A stretch of 64,000 bases of DNA from Sphingomonadales bacterium. GTDB lineage: Bacteria; Pseudomonadota; Alphaproteobacteria; Sphingomonadales; Sphingomonadaceae. This document shows, piece after piece, positions 18,989 to 27,836 of this stretch (position 1 is the first letter of the stretch; each line of letters begins with the position of its first letter). The stretch covers positions 1 through 64,000 of the forward strand of contig JADKCA010000008.1 of the NCBI GenBank assembly GCA_016714795.1. Reading direction: 5' to 3'. A model generated the notes under the pieces. It did no database searches. It was not told where the DNA came from and saw only the letters and a list, made by a program, of their open reading frames with translations. The translations under genes were made by a program, and so were the position numbers.

Positions 18989-21403
18989 ATGAATATTTTC
19001 CAGACTCGTCGCGTGCTTTTGACAACGACAGTGCTTTCACTGGGAATGGCAATTGCCACGCCCGCTTTTGCTCAGGCCGCCGCTGAGGAAACGCAAGGCG
19101 GTATCGCGGATATCGTGGTCACGGCGCGCAAGACCAACGAAAATCTGCAGTCTGTTCCTGTTGCTGTGACGGCGCTGAACTCGGAGGCGTTGACGTCTAA
19201 GCAGGTTCTTGAAGTGACGGACCTTGCCCGGACCGCTCCGAGCCTCACCATCAGCACAGGAGGCACAGGACCCGCTTCCATCGTTTATCTCGCCATTCGT
19301 GGTCAGGCCCAGAACAGCCCGAACTCCTTGTCTGATACCTCAGTCGGCATTTATATCGATGGCGTTTATGTTGCGCGCCCGATTGTCGGCAATCTTGGCT
19401 TCCTTGATATGGCCAGCGCGGAAGTTCTTCGCGGTCCGCAGGGCACGCTGTTCGGTCGCAACACGACGGGCGGTGCCCTGAATCTGACCAGCAACCGGCC
19501 TTCTGATGAATATGAAGGCCAACTCAAGATTGGCTATGGCAATTATAATTCCAAGGTTATCGAAGGCATCGTCAATGCGCCTTTGTCAGAAGGCGTCGGC
19601 CTCCGTGTCGCTGCGCGCTATGGTGACCATGACGGCTATTTCAAGAACAATCAGATCGGCTATCCGCAGGGCAGCGTGGACAAGGACTTCATCCTGCGTG
19701 GCACGCTGGTCGTTGCGCCGCCTTCGTCGCGCCTGAAAGCGACGGTCATCGGCGAATTCGTGCGCTATGCGGATGATGGCAACGCAACCGCTGTTGCTGC
19801 GATCAACCCCGGCATCCTGACGCAGCCGGCATACGGCGCGTACATCAATTCCGAATTCGCGCGCTTTGTAACAGCCGCGCAGTTGCCGGCGTTCACCGCC
19901 GCCAATTCCAATTGGACCGACACCTTCTCGCGTCCACGGTCTGGCGATGGTCAAATTGACAAACTACAGAACAATAACCGCGTGGACGCATTCTCGGGTA
20001 CGCTGGAGTGGGAAAGTGACGCGGTCAACGTCAAGTCGATCTCAGCCTATCGTAAGTCATTCACCGATGACAGCCTTGATCTTCATGGCTTCCCGACGAC
20101 CACGAATCCGTTCACGCCGTTCCTGCCGAACGCCTCAACGGCCTTTATCAGCACCTACCGCAACAAGCAGTTTAGTCAGGAACTTCAGCTTTCGGGCAAG
20201 GTGGGCGCTCTCGATTGGCAGACGGGGGTTTACTACTTCAAGGAATCAGGCAGCGAACAATCACGGGCGTTCATTTTGGGCGGTGTGCAAGCCGCGCGAA
20301 CGCTTAGCGACTATAGTTCACGTTCGGTCGGCGCTTTTGCGCAGGTCAACTACCATGTCACGGAAGCACTGCGTTTGACGGGCGGTCTGCGCTACACGTG
20401 GGACAAGCGTACGATTGACCGGCACAGCACAAACAACTGGCGCCTGCCTGACAATCTTGAAGTCTGCACCGTGGGGCCGAACAACGGTTTGACGGCAGCC
20501 GCAGCACCGTGCACCGACCCGCGTGCGGCAAGCTTCAAATATCCCGCTTGGACGTTGGGCGTTGACTATCGCGTGAACGATCAACTGTTCCTTTATGCCA
20601 AGACCAGCGGCGCATCGATGTCGGGCGGTTTCAACTCGCGCTTCGTTCCGGCACCGTTCACGCAACAGTTTGACCCAGAAAAGGTCCGCGACGCCGAAAT
20701 CGGTTTCAAGGGCGATTTCTTGGATCGCCGCCTGCGGACCAACCTGGCGATGTTCTACGCAAAGCAGTCCGACGTGCAGCGGATCGTGAATGCCCTTGTG
20801 GGGACGACACTAACCCAGTTCGTTACCAACACCGGCAAGGTTAAGGCGAAGGGCTTTGAATTCGAAGCCACCGCTCTACCGACACGCAGCCTCGAAATCA
20901 CCGGCAGCATCGCCTATCTTGACGCGAAATATGTCAAGGGAAGCCGCACGGAAAACCAGGGTACAGCAGCAGTCCCAATTCTGGTGGATCGCTCGCTTGA
21001 GCCCGTCACGCAGGCCCCGAAATGGACGGCCAATATCGGTGCCACGCAGACCTTTGAGGTTGGGTTCGGCGATCTGTCGTTCCACGCTGACTATGCCTAT
21101 ATCTCCAGCAGGGCAATGGATGCAGCCACTGCCAAGTCACTGGCGCAGGGTGGAACGCAGGCAGCTATTGACGCGACGGCCATCGGCAACGCGGCTTCGA
21201 TAGTCAAAGGCTATGGCCTTCTCAACGGTCGTATCGCTCTCAAGATTGAGTCGCCTGATCTTGAACTCGCGCTTTGGGGCCGGAACCTGACCAACAAAGC
21301 TTGGTTTACCAACGTGTTCAACAACTATACGGGCCTGGGCGCGACAGTTCAGTATCAGGGTGCCCCTCGCACCTACGGTGCTTCGGCAACGATCAAGTTC
21401 TAA
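18989..21403 (+). CDS. TonB-dependent receptor
   Basis: This 804-residue outer-membrane receptor has a signal peptide (residues 1-28, cut after TPAFA), a TonB box around DIVVTARK (41-48), and a plug domain ending near GPQGTLFGRNTTGGALNLTS. A 22-strand barrel follows, with the conserved end GASATIKF closing in Phe. It is of the sphingomonad type often found beside catabolic operons and probably takes up the hydrophobic substrate or its conjugate with energy from TonB-ExbBD. It stands alone with its own leader and terminator. Substrate unknown. Confidence 0.95.
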   Translation: MNIFQTRRVLLTTTVLSLGMAIATPAFAQAAAEETQGGIADIVVTARKTNENLQSVPVAVTALNSEALTSKQVLEVTDLARTAPSLTISTGGTGPASIVYLAIRGQAQNSPNSLSDTSVGIYIDGVYVARPIVGNLGFLDMASAEVLRGPQGTLFGRNTTGGALNLTSNRPSDEYEGQLKIGYGNYNSKVIEGIVNAPLSEGVGLRVAARYGDHDGYFKNNQIGYPQGSVDKDFILRGTLVVAPPSSRLKATVIGEFVRYADDGNATAVAAINPGILTQPAYGAYINSEFARFVTAAQLPAFTAANSNWTDTFSRPRSGDGQIDKLQNNNRVDAFSGTLEWESDAVNVKSISAYRKSFTDDSLDLHGFPTTTNPFTPFLPNASTAFISTYRNKQFSQELQLSGKVGALDWQTGVYYFKESGSEQSRAFILGGVQAARTLSDYSSRSVGAFAQVNYHVTEALRLTGGLRYTWDKRTIDRHSTNNWRLPDNLEVCTVGPNNGLTAAAAPCTDPRAASFKYPAWTLGVDYRVNDQLFLYAKTSGASMSGGFNSRFVPAPFTQQFDPEKVRDAEIGFKGDFLDRRLRTNLAMFYAKQSDVQRIVNALVGTTLTQFVTNTGKVKAKGFEFEATALPTRSLEITGSIAYLDAKYVKGSRTENQGTAAVPILVDRSLEPVTQAPKWTANIGATQTFEVGFGDLSFHADYAYISSRAMDAATAKSLAQGGTQAAIDATAIGNAASIVKGYGLLNGRIALKIESPDLELALWGRNLTNKAWFTNVFNNYTGLGATVQYQGAPRTYGASATIKF

Positions 21404-21436
21404 TTGCTTGTTTCGCATTAAAGCAGGACGATTATT

Positions 21437-21462
21437 GGCCGCCCCATTGAACAGGGGCGGCC
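21437..21462 (+). terminator. intrinsic terminator of the TonB receptor gene
   Basis: A perfect 9-bp GC-rich stem (GGCCGCCCC / GGGGCGGCC) with an 8-base loop lies 34 bp after the receptor stop and is followed by a weakly T-rich stretch. The rest of the gap to 21783 is AT-richer and shows no gene. Confidence 0.8.
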
Positions 21463-21783
21463 ATATTTCTGCAGCCAAGCCGAAGTGGCAGATATAAATT
21501 TAACATAACATATATTATCGGACTTATTTAGTGTAGCAGCAACATAATGATGTCACTTCCTAGCTCCATGCCTTGAGGTGGCTCAATTTAGATCTGATGT
21601 TCATCACCATTGCCTTCGTTCGATGCATCCTTCAGCTGCGATCCGCCTGACACCCATTTGGCAACCGGATACAATCCCAGCTTCCCACCTTGCCGGGCAA
21701 TGACTGCGCCCGGAAGATGGCACGTGCCGGTGCCGGTGTCGGCGATGTCTATGACCATGTGTCGTCAAGCACAGTTGAATTTC

Positions 21784-22773
21784 TCAACCTCGCTGCGGCT
21801 TTTTTGCAGCCCAAAGCTCAAAATGCGGTTTCAACACATCGGGCAGCTCTTCGTAAAAGGTATCATCCAGCGGGTAATGCCGCATAGCTACCCAAACGGC
21901 ATCAAGCACTGCAATGCCTTGCTTGTGGTCTTTGGGCTGCTTCTGTGGATCGCGTTCCGGCTTGGCTGCCATCCAGAGCTTTTGCAGGGCAAACCAACGT
22001 GGATCGGGAACTACCATGCGTGCCGCGTCGCCATCGCGCACCCCAACCACCCGGACGATTTGCCTCCCGTTCAGAAGCCATTCCTGCTCGGCAAGCGGGA
22101 TCGGTCGTGGACGATCCTGCACAACCTGTCCGCCGATGCGGCTTGGCGCAGACAATATCTCCACCTCATAGGCTTTGGCATTGCGAGCCTGGAATGGTCG
22201 CTCGGTGTTCACCGAGTAGGTCATGTCAGCTTCCTTTAGAACCTTCCATAGGGTCGGTCGTTCTTCGTCAGCTTCGATCCGGGTCAGAGCCATATCGAAA
22301 TCGAGGGTCTCGTCCGGCGCATCGCGGATGAACCCGTTGGCTTCGAGTGCGTACGCGATCAGTGCGTTGGTGCCGACCACCATGGCCTGCTCACCCAGAA
22401 AGCGGAGGCGATCGGCTTCGCGCAGTATCTTGCCAGCTTCCGCAGGAAGCATAGGCAAGCGCAGCGCGCGATAGAGGCTGGCTTGTTCTTTCAGGGTCTC
22501 CTTGCTCCGGGCAAGACGTTCCTTCAGTTCCGCCTTCTCGGCCTTGTACTGGTCTAACTCCGCCAGCTTTTCCGGATCGACGGGCCCCTTGCTTTTCATG
22601 CTCCCGCGACGATCGGTGACCTCGTAGAGGTACTCTCGGCCTGAGACCTCCTTGATGCGCATGTTGTATGGCAGATCATTCAACGTGCGCAGAGCTTCCA
22701 TCCAAACCTGGTAGGCTTGGTCGAGATTGACGATCACCCTCGCCTGCTCGTCGGTAAATGGCTGGAAGTTCAT
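21784..22773 (-). CDS. GSU2403-family nucleotidyltransferase-fold protein
   Basis: This 329-residue protein has an N-terminal helical region with a coiled-coil stretch (about residues 65-105, rich in Lys/Glu/Leu). The nucleotidyltransferase-like core follows: MVVGTNALIAYALEANG, then DETLDFDMALTR with the DxD metal-binding pair. This matches the GSU2403 (NTP_transf_8) family, whose substrates are unknown and which often occurs on mobile DNA. The ATG at 22773 lies 2 bp from a cluster of TTTACCCTGCAA repeats, so expression is probably controlled through them. It could be a toxin or modifying enzyme of a conflict system; no partner gene abuts it. Confidence 0.83.
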   Translation of the reverse strand: MNFQPFTDEQARVIVNLDQAYQVWMEALRTLNDLPYNMRIKEVSGREYLYEVTDRRGSMKSKGPVDPEKLAELDQYKAEKAELKERLARSKETLKEQASLYRALRLPMLPAEAGKILREADRLRFLGEQAMVVGTNALIAYALEANGFIRDAPDETLDFDMALTRIEADEERPTLWKVLKEADMTYSVNTERPFQARNAKAYEVEILSAPSRIGGQVVQDRPRPIPLAEQEWLLNGRQIVRVVGVRDGDAARMVVPDPRWFALQKLWMAAKPERDPQKQPKDHKQGIAVLDAVWVAMRHYPLDDTFYEELPDVLKPHFELWAAKKPQRG

Positions 22774-22775
22774 GC

Positions 22776-22875
22776 TTTACCCTGCAATTCATGGTTTTAC
22801 GAAAATGCAGGGTAAATTGCCAAATTGCAAGATTTACCCTGCAAATCATCGAAATTCTCAATTTGCAGGGTAAAT
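22776..22875. repeat. four alternating copies of a TTTACCCTGCAA repeat (putative operator)
   Basis: Copies lie at about 22776-22790 (direct), 22806-22820 (inverted), 22832-22846 (direct) and 22861-22875 (inverted), spaced 26-30 bp and so roughly on one DNA face per pair. They sit immediately upstream of the nucleotidyltransferase start. Further copies are at 24975, 25001 and 25776. The arrangement suggests a cooperative regulator site or the end of a mobile unit. No spacer-type conservation, so not a CRISPR. Confidence 0.7.
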
Positions 22876-23018
22876 GCGTCTTATGCCTATCCTGTTGCCC
22901 AGTCAGCAGCAATTCCAGTTTGCACGGCCCTGCCAAGCCAGTATTGGTGTCACCCGTCGAACGGTCGCTGATTGGACCCAAATTTTCCGGATTTTGCTTA
23001 ATTCCGTGATAAGCTGAA

Positions 23019-23205
23019 CTAGCGAAGCCGCAGCTTTACGTCCTCGCCTTCGGCAAAGGCATTGGTTGCCATCAGTGCAGACCTCGCACTGGCAAGTATG
23101 CTCCAGTCGATGTTGTGCGTATATCCGAGTTTTCGTGCCTTAAGAAGTGGATTGTCCGAGAAAACGAGATTTAACTCCCAAACTTCCCGAGATTTTGGGG
23201 GTCAT
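23019..23205 (-). pseudogene. C-terminal fragment of an unrecognised protein
   Basis: The minus frame ending at TAG (23019-23021) reads REVWELNLVFSDNPLLKARK, then LGYTHNIDWSILASARSALM and NAFAEGEDVKLRLR. It has protein-like composition but no start: a stop lies about 62 codons upstream. I do not recognise the family with confidence. It looks like the remnant of a longer gene truncated when the region was rearranged. The rest of 22876-23483 holds no convincing gene. Confidence 0.35.
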
Positions 23206-23483
23206 CCTATTGGCCCATGCGGATGCTGCCGACCGTTTTTTTGGCCCCTTGGGACCACAAATCCTTGTAAGAAATATAGCCTCAATTTCTAACAGGATTT
23301 CTCCCAAGAGGCAGCGGGATTTTCGAAGATTATACCCAATGTCTGATCAGCCCCATCGGTGGCCGGCGACGGCAATGAAGCAATTATGTCACGAACACCT
23401 CTACGTGACACAGTTGTAGTTTTGCGCCACAATGACTTTGTGATGCCTCGATGCCTTTGCGCCGAGCCAGAAGGAGCAAGGCC

Positions 23484-23729
23484 ATGACGGTGCAAGTCAC
23501 GATTGCGCCCAACGGGCGGATGAGCTTGCCTGCCGATATCCGCAAGCGGCTCGGCCTCGCCGGTGGCGGTGCCTTGCTGGTTGAGGAAACCGAGGATGGT
23601 GTAATCTTGCGCACCGTGGCGCAGTCGATCGCGCACGCGCAGGCACTCGCCAAGAAATGCACCGGTGGTAAGCCGGAAGCTTCGGTCGATGCTTTTCTTG
23701 CCCGACGCCGCGAGGAATCCGGTGAATGA
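23484..23729 (+). CDS. AbrB/MazE/SpoVT-family antitoxin-like DNA-binding protein
   Basis: This 81-residue protein begins MTVQVTIAPNGRMSLPADIR, then KRLGLAGGGALLVEETEDGV, the swapped-hairpin AbrB fold used by MazE/VapB-type antitoxins. The C-terminal tail (FLARRREESGE) would bind a toxin. A start at 23726 overlaps the stop by ATGA, as for a VapC partner, and begins MSEVVLA. It then departs from any PIN-domain sequence, with no catalytic acids, so the toxin appears lost or replaced. The antitoxin is therefore probably an orphan. Confidence 0.75.
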   Translation: MTVQVTIAPNGRMSLPADIRKRLGLAGGGALLVEETEDGVILRTVAQSIAHAQALAKKCTGGKPEASVDAFLARRREESGE

Positions 23730-23880
23730 GCGAAGTCGTGCTCGCTCGGCGGACGGGCTCAGCGGACTTGTCCGGGTGTGTGGGCGCATCGTCGATGTCG
23801 ACCGGATCGAGATGGAATAAGCCGAAGTGCAGAATGATGCCTGGACGCTGGACTTGGGCCGGATATTGGTTGGTCCCGGA

Positions 23881-24393
23881 TCAGCCTGCGGTCAATTCCG
23901 TGCATGCTTCCAATAGGGCGTCCCAATCTTCGGGAGGATTGCCTTTGTCGAGCATGGATTTGAAAACAGCGTAGGCATCGTTCTTTGAGCCATAGGTGCG
24001 CAGCGTGTTGCTGTCGTTTACCCAGGCGAAGATGATGATCTTTGCGGCAGTCGAGTAGCGGAAGAACAGCCGGAACCGGCCATTTCCGAACTTTGCCCGG
24101 AACCAGTGCTTACGCTCCCGGCCTAGGGTGCCGCCTTGCCGGAACTCAGGACGTGAGGGATCGACGGGGATCATCTCGAAAACCAGCTTGCGTATTGCGG
24201 CAAGCAATTTGGCGTCAGCGCTGGATGTATAGGCAATCGGGTCTTTTCCGCGGGCGCGCTCACTGGCACTCGTCAGTTTCTCGAGCTGAGCGAGAAACTG
24301 TGGATGTGCGTAAAGTGTCCAACCGTTGACCGTGATCACTTGAGCAAGCCGCAATCGTTGCTCAAAGCGATACGTCACCGTCGATCGCGTCAT
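23881..24393 (-). CDS. yhaV: YhaV-family type II toxin
   Basis: This 170-residue RelE-superfamily toxin matches YhaV: VNGWTLYAHPQFLAQLEKL, GRERKHWFRAKFGNGRFRLF, FAWVNDSNTLRTYGSKNDAY and FKSMLDKGNPPEDWDALL. YhaV is a ribosome-associated mRNA interferase neutralised by PrlF. It overlaps the antitoxin gene by 32 bp, which indicates translational coupling with the antitoxin made first. Length and key basic/aromatic residues look intact, so it is probably functional. Confidence 0.92.
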   Translation of the reverse strand: MTRSTVTYRFEQRLRLAQVITVNGWTLYAHPQFLAQLEKLTSASERARGKDPIAYTSSADAKLLAAIRKLVFEMIPVDPSRPEFRQGGTLGRERKHWFRAKFGNGRFRLFFRYSTAAKIIIFAWVNDSNTLRTYGSKNDAYAVFKSMLDKGNPPEDWDALLEACTELTAG

Positions 24394-24685
24394 CGAGATC
24401 GATCGGAATATTGGCGGTCAGCGCAGCAATGCGGGCGCCAAGATCGGGCGAAAGCGCCTTAACGGCCTCAGGGTGCTGTTTCAGATCGGCAGCCAAAAAG
24501 CTCAGGAAGCTCTCTACTGCTGGATCCTCATCGCTATCCGCACGGCAAACGGTCACGCTGCCATCGATCACGCGAAAGGCAATGCGGCCGCCGTAACCGA
24601 CGCCCAGCGCCTGACGCACCGCCTTGGGGATCGTCGTCTGTCCCTTCGCAGTGATGGTGCTGATTTCCTCGAGCGCGATTGCCAT
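24362..24685 (-). CDS. prlF: PrlF-family antitoxin
   Basis: This 107-residue AbrB-fold antitoxin begins EISTITAKGQTTIPKAVRQA and is followed by LGVGYGGRIAFRVIDGSVTV. The C-terminal acidic tail (PIDLDDAIDGDVSL) would bind YhaV. The start at 24685 is preferred over 24697 because GGAGAG lies just before it. It probably autoregulates through the promoter at 24709-24737. Confidence 0.92.
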   Translation of the reverse strand: MAIALEEISTITAKGQTTIPKAVRQALGVGYGGRIAFRVIDGSVTVCRADSDEDPAVESFLSFLAADLKQHPEAVKALSPDLGARIAALTANIPIDLDDAIDGDVSL

Positions 24686-24708
24686 GATACTCTCCATGTG
24701 ACAGCTAA

Positions 24709-24737
24709 AAAGTAAGGAATAAATCTTACATTGTCAA
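24709..24737 (-). promoter_or_regulatory. sigma-70-like promoter of prlF-yhaV
   Basis: On the minus strand TTGACA (24737-24732) and TACTTT (24714-24709) are separated by 17 bp, 24 bp upstream of the antitoxin start. The AT-rich spacer contains GTAAG/CTTAC-like half sites that could be an operator. The remaining DNA to 24970 shows no gene. Confidence 0.6.
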
Positions 24738-24974
24738 GTCGCGAGCTCGGCAACCTCGAGGCTGCCGGGATGGCAATCGCCGCAATATATGCTGAGAATA
24801 GCGCACTCATTTACTGCAGGTGCCTGAGATCGCGTTATATCCGTCACCAGATCCGGCGCTCTGCGACGAGGAGTGCGGGGGTGTAACTTAGAGTTATGAG
24901 GCTCGACGCGACGAAATGAAAAGAGCGCATAAGGTCGCTCGGCTGCGCTCTTCCGTTCGTGGCAAAACCATGCA

Positions 24975-25016
24975 TTTACCCTGCAATTCTCAATTGTGCA
25001 GAATTGCAGGATAAAT
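24975..25016. repeat. inverted pair of the TTTACCCTGCAATTC repeat
   Basis: TTTACCCTGCAATTC at 24975-24989 and its near complement GAATTGCAGGATAAA at 25001-25015 form a palindrome with an 11-base centre. It sits 5 bp beyond the stop of the winged-helix gene. It is the same family as the copies at 22776-22875. Confidence 0.7.
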
Positions 25017-25020
25017 CGCC

Positions 25021-25581
25021 TTACATGGCAAATAATTGGCCCTGAACAGGTGCCCTCGGAGGTCTGTGGGGTGCGGTTGCAACGGAACGCCCCAATGCCG
25101 CGAGGATCTGCGGTTCGACAACATAGACGGCATGACGGCCGCCGCCTCGGTTTGCGTGGCTTGTGGCATAGCCAGCATAGTGACGACTCAAAAACCCCGC
25201 CTTGACCAGGTCGGAAATCGCCCGGCTGATGTTGGTTCTGCCGGCTGCAAGCACCTGCTCTTCCACAGCTTCAGCAATCACGTGCTCATCCGCTTCCGCA
25301 TTGCCCGTCAGACGATCCCCAAGCGTCTTGACCACTCTTGCGCGAAGCGCCGAACGGCGATCGTCACGTTCACTCAACGGCAGCAATTGGGTGCAAAGCC
25401 AATCACGAAGGTAGAGAGGGGTGTTGCTGCCATCCCGAACCAATGGCCCTGCCCGTCCTCTGGCATCGGCGGCCTCGGTGACAAGTTGGAGAACCAGAAA
25501 GGCATAACGGGGCCTCGCCGACAGCTTTGCCAGCGTCGCATAGATGGAGCCAATGCCTGAGGAGTGCGTGTGGTTCTGCAT
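25021..25581 (-). CDS. putative winged-helix protein, function unknown
   Basis: This 186-residue protein (start at ATG 25581; a longer in-frame start at 25683 is possible) has a helical N-terminal half and a winged-helix-like segment near the end: TNISRAISDLVKAGFLSRHY followed by RGGGRHAVYVVEPQ, the wing. The end is basic and proline-rich (RPPRAPVQGQLFAM). I do not recognise a family. Because repeats of one motif lie right beside it and again 2.2 kb away before the nucleotidyltransferase gene, it may be the regulator that binds them (inference). Confidence 0.6.
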   Translation of the reverse strand: MQNHTHSSGIGSIYATLAKLSARPRYAFLVLQLVTEAADARGRAGPLVRDGSNTPLYLRDWLCTQLLPLSERDDRRSALRARVVKTLGDRLTGNAEADEHVIAEAVEEQVLAAGRTNISRAISDLVKAGFLSRHYAGYATSHANRGGGRHAVYVVEPQILAALGRSVATAPHRPPRAPVQGQLFAM

Positions 25582-25982
25582 GGACCAGTATTGAGCACAA
25601 AAGGTGAATCCTGTGAATCCCCTTTCTGCGCACGCTTGCATTTTGTCGGCTGTGACACTTTGCCCCCCTTGGTAGAGTGTCACAGGATAGAGCGCGGGGA
25701 AGCGCCTTTATTCATTCGCGCTCGGGAAGCAGGAATGAAACGCAATGTCTTTCGACCAGTGGCGCCTTAACACTATGAATTGCAGGGAATTTTCTCGATG
25801 CGGTTGGTGTGGTCGGGCCATAAGATAAATCCTTCGAGGCAAAGCGCCGCTGTTGGCAAAGTGTCATAACTGATTTTATTTGCTGCCATCACAGATTCGC
25901 AACCCTTGGATATTGATTTCGAGCCAAAGTGTTGCCACCAACGGGAAAACAAGAAGCCACGCAGATCAGCGGGGGTCGCACT
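25582..25982. other. gap before the GntR-like pair, with one repeat copy
   Basis: No convincing gene is seen. At 25776-25791 lies ATGAATTGCAGGGAAT, one mismatch away from the inverted form of the repeat found at 22776. It is in opposite orientation to that copy, so the pair brackets 22.78-25.79 kb. Confidence 0.5.
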
Positions 25983-26829
25983 ATGACTACCAGAATAGAC
26001 GAGATGATCTCTTTTGAGAGTGAACGTTCCATTGGCCCGACTGGCGATGCCCTTTATCTTGATATCAGACACCGCATTCTGACGGGGCAATATGCGCCGC
26101 TCCCAGGCGATTGACCCACACCGCTTGGCAGAACACGCAGTTATTCCCAAATCCGTAGCTACTGACATCCTGCGTGCTCTCGCCGATCATGGATATCTGA
26201 TCGCGCAAGAGGATCACCGTTATCAGGTCGTTCATTGGACGACCGAGCAGTTCAAAGATCTCCTGGACGCATGTGAAGATCTGATCGGCGTCGCAATTGC
26301 CAAATGCATGACGCGGATCAACTCGTCGGGTCTCGCGCGACTTCAAGAAGCTGTTGCCTTCGAATTTCAGGACACCATTGACGAGATTCAGGTCGAGACC
26401 ATGCAAATCCGGTGGTGGGTGTTTTGGCAGACCATCATTTCTGCGATCGAGGTCCGCAATTTTCGTCGGATGATGCTGACGGGCATGCCTCCTGCCCTGC
26501 GTCGACGCGTCATCACATCACTTGATCCTGAAGGCTTGCGGTCCATGCTCGCGGATATGACCTTGCTGGTGGCGGCCTTTCAAAGCCGGGATCACGCCAC
26601 AGGCGCGCAGCTCTTGAAACACCAGTTTGCAGCCTTTGCGCCGGACGCGGTTGCGGCAAACGAACAGTTCAACAGTCTGGCCTCCTCCGACGAAATCAAT
26701 TTGCATGATCGGCGCTTGCTCAGTCATCCGGTATTCCGACCGGCGGATGACGTCAGGCCACCATTTTCGATCGGGTTCCGCGAGCCGCTGTCCTGGGCCG
26801 AATTTAAAGCACTGGGCCTTGCTCAATAG
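25983..26829 (+). pseudogene. GntR-like transcriptional regulator, one frameshift
   Basis: From ATG 25983 the frame reads as a GntR winged-helix start (TGDALYLDIRHRILTGQYAP) but stops at 26114. The continuing protein is in the frame one base on: AIDPHRLAEHAVIPKSVATD, ILRALADHGYLIAQEDH, then a helical C-terminal domain to 26829. A single extra base in the CCC run near 26102-26104 explains it. The repaired product is about 281 residues. The C-terminal half lacks the classic FCD metal-binding His pattern. It ends 7 bp inside the convergent GntR-like gene. Confidence 0.68.
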
Positions 26830-27653
26830 CGCGATTGCGCAACTCCAAAGGGAATGACGCGCCCGTCCAGCCCGGGCTCTCTCTCCCCTGCCCCAAACAC
26901 GCAGTCATGGGCCGTTGCCTGACACGAAATCCTCCGGATTTCCGGAAATTCAGGATAGTGAAGGCCTGCGACTTCTTCGAGATCCGCCACAACCGCCCCG
27001 CCTATCTTCGCAACAAAATCATTCATAGACTTTTGGGCTGCCGCTGGTGCCAGCTGCAAGATCGCTTCGCAGGTCTGTGCCAATAGCTTCCACAATATTG
27101 CCAGCTCAGACACACCGAGACGCCACACTGCTTTTCTGAACAGGGCATTCGGTGCCACATTCCGCGCCATCTCGTTGATCGTTGCGACCTTTGCCATTCT
27201 GACAATCGTGCCCTGCAATTCCACACAGGCCTGGATGAATGACTCTGTGCTTGCTGCAGTGCTTAAACTGAACGGCGGGGACTGCTCTAACAATTTCGCC
27301 ATGCTGCTACGGTCGTGCTCGCTCGCGCGTTCTGCTGCACGGGCGCTCGCCATCCCCATCATTGATGACCTAATGTCGAACAGGTCTTCAATTTCAGTGG
27401 CCTTCCAGTGTCGCACGCCAAAGACGCCACGGCGCGGAATATCGAGATAGCCTTCGAAAACGAGGACGTTCAGCGCGTCAACGACTATAGCAGACTTACA
27501 GCCATAGACATCGCACAACTCTTCGCGGTCGAGGATTTGGCCAGGCAAATAGGTTCCGTTCAGGACGGCAAACCGTACTTCCAGATAGATCCCTTCAGTG
27601 ATCGATCGTTCAGGCATTCCTAGTCCAAGCCTCAGCTCCAATGGAGCTAACAT
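26823..27653 (-). CDS. GntR-family transcriptional regulator
   Basis: This roughly 276-residue protein (start chosen at MLAPLELRL; a longer frame to 27791 has no support) has a GntR winged helix: SITEGIYLEVRFAVLNGTYL, REELCDVYGCKSAIVVDALN, FEGYLDIPRRGVFGVRHW. An all-helical FCD-like effector domain follows (EIEDLFDIRSSMMGMASARA). It resembles the opposing gene in size and layout, so the two may be divergent paralogues. Targets are unknown; no metabolic operon adjoins it. Confidence 0.78.
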   Translation of the reverse strand: MLAPLELRLGLGMPERSITEGIYLEVRFAVLNGTYLPGQILDREELCDVYGCKSAIVVDALNVLVFEGYLDIPRRGVFGVRHWKATEIEDLFDIRSSMMGMASARAAERASEHDRSSMAKLLEQSPPFSLSTAASTESFIQACVELQGTIVRMAKVATINEMARNVAPNALFRKAVWRLGVSELAILWKLLAQTCEAILQLAPAAAQKSMNDFVAKIGGAVVADLEEVAGLHYPEFPEIRRISCQATAHDCVFGAGEREPGLDGRVIPFGVAQSRY

Positions 27654-27836
27654 AGCAGGAACTGTGGCATAGACGAAAAATTTGCACGATGCAGCAATTG
27701 GAATGTTGATGCCGCGGAAGCTGGGCTGTCGGAGAGTTGAACAATCGAATTGACGGACGATTCGCAGCCTCTCGACTCTGCCAGCTCGCACGTCGGGGGA
27801 AACGCCGCAAACAATGTTGCGCTCGCGTGGTGTACC

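Noticed and set aside
22776..22875. Possible CRISPR array or attachment site
   Set aside because: The 12-bp units alternate in orientation and are too short; an operator-like array is more likely.
23726..23974. VapC/PIN toxin gene after the AbrB-like antitoxin
   Set aside because: Only the first few residues resemble a toxin start; no PIN acidic residues and the rest is low-complexity.
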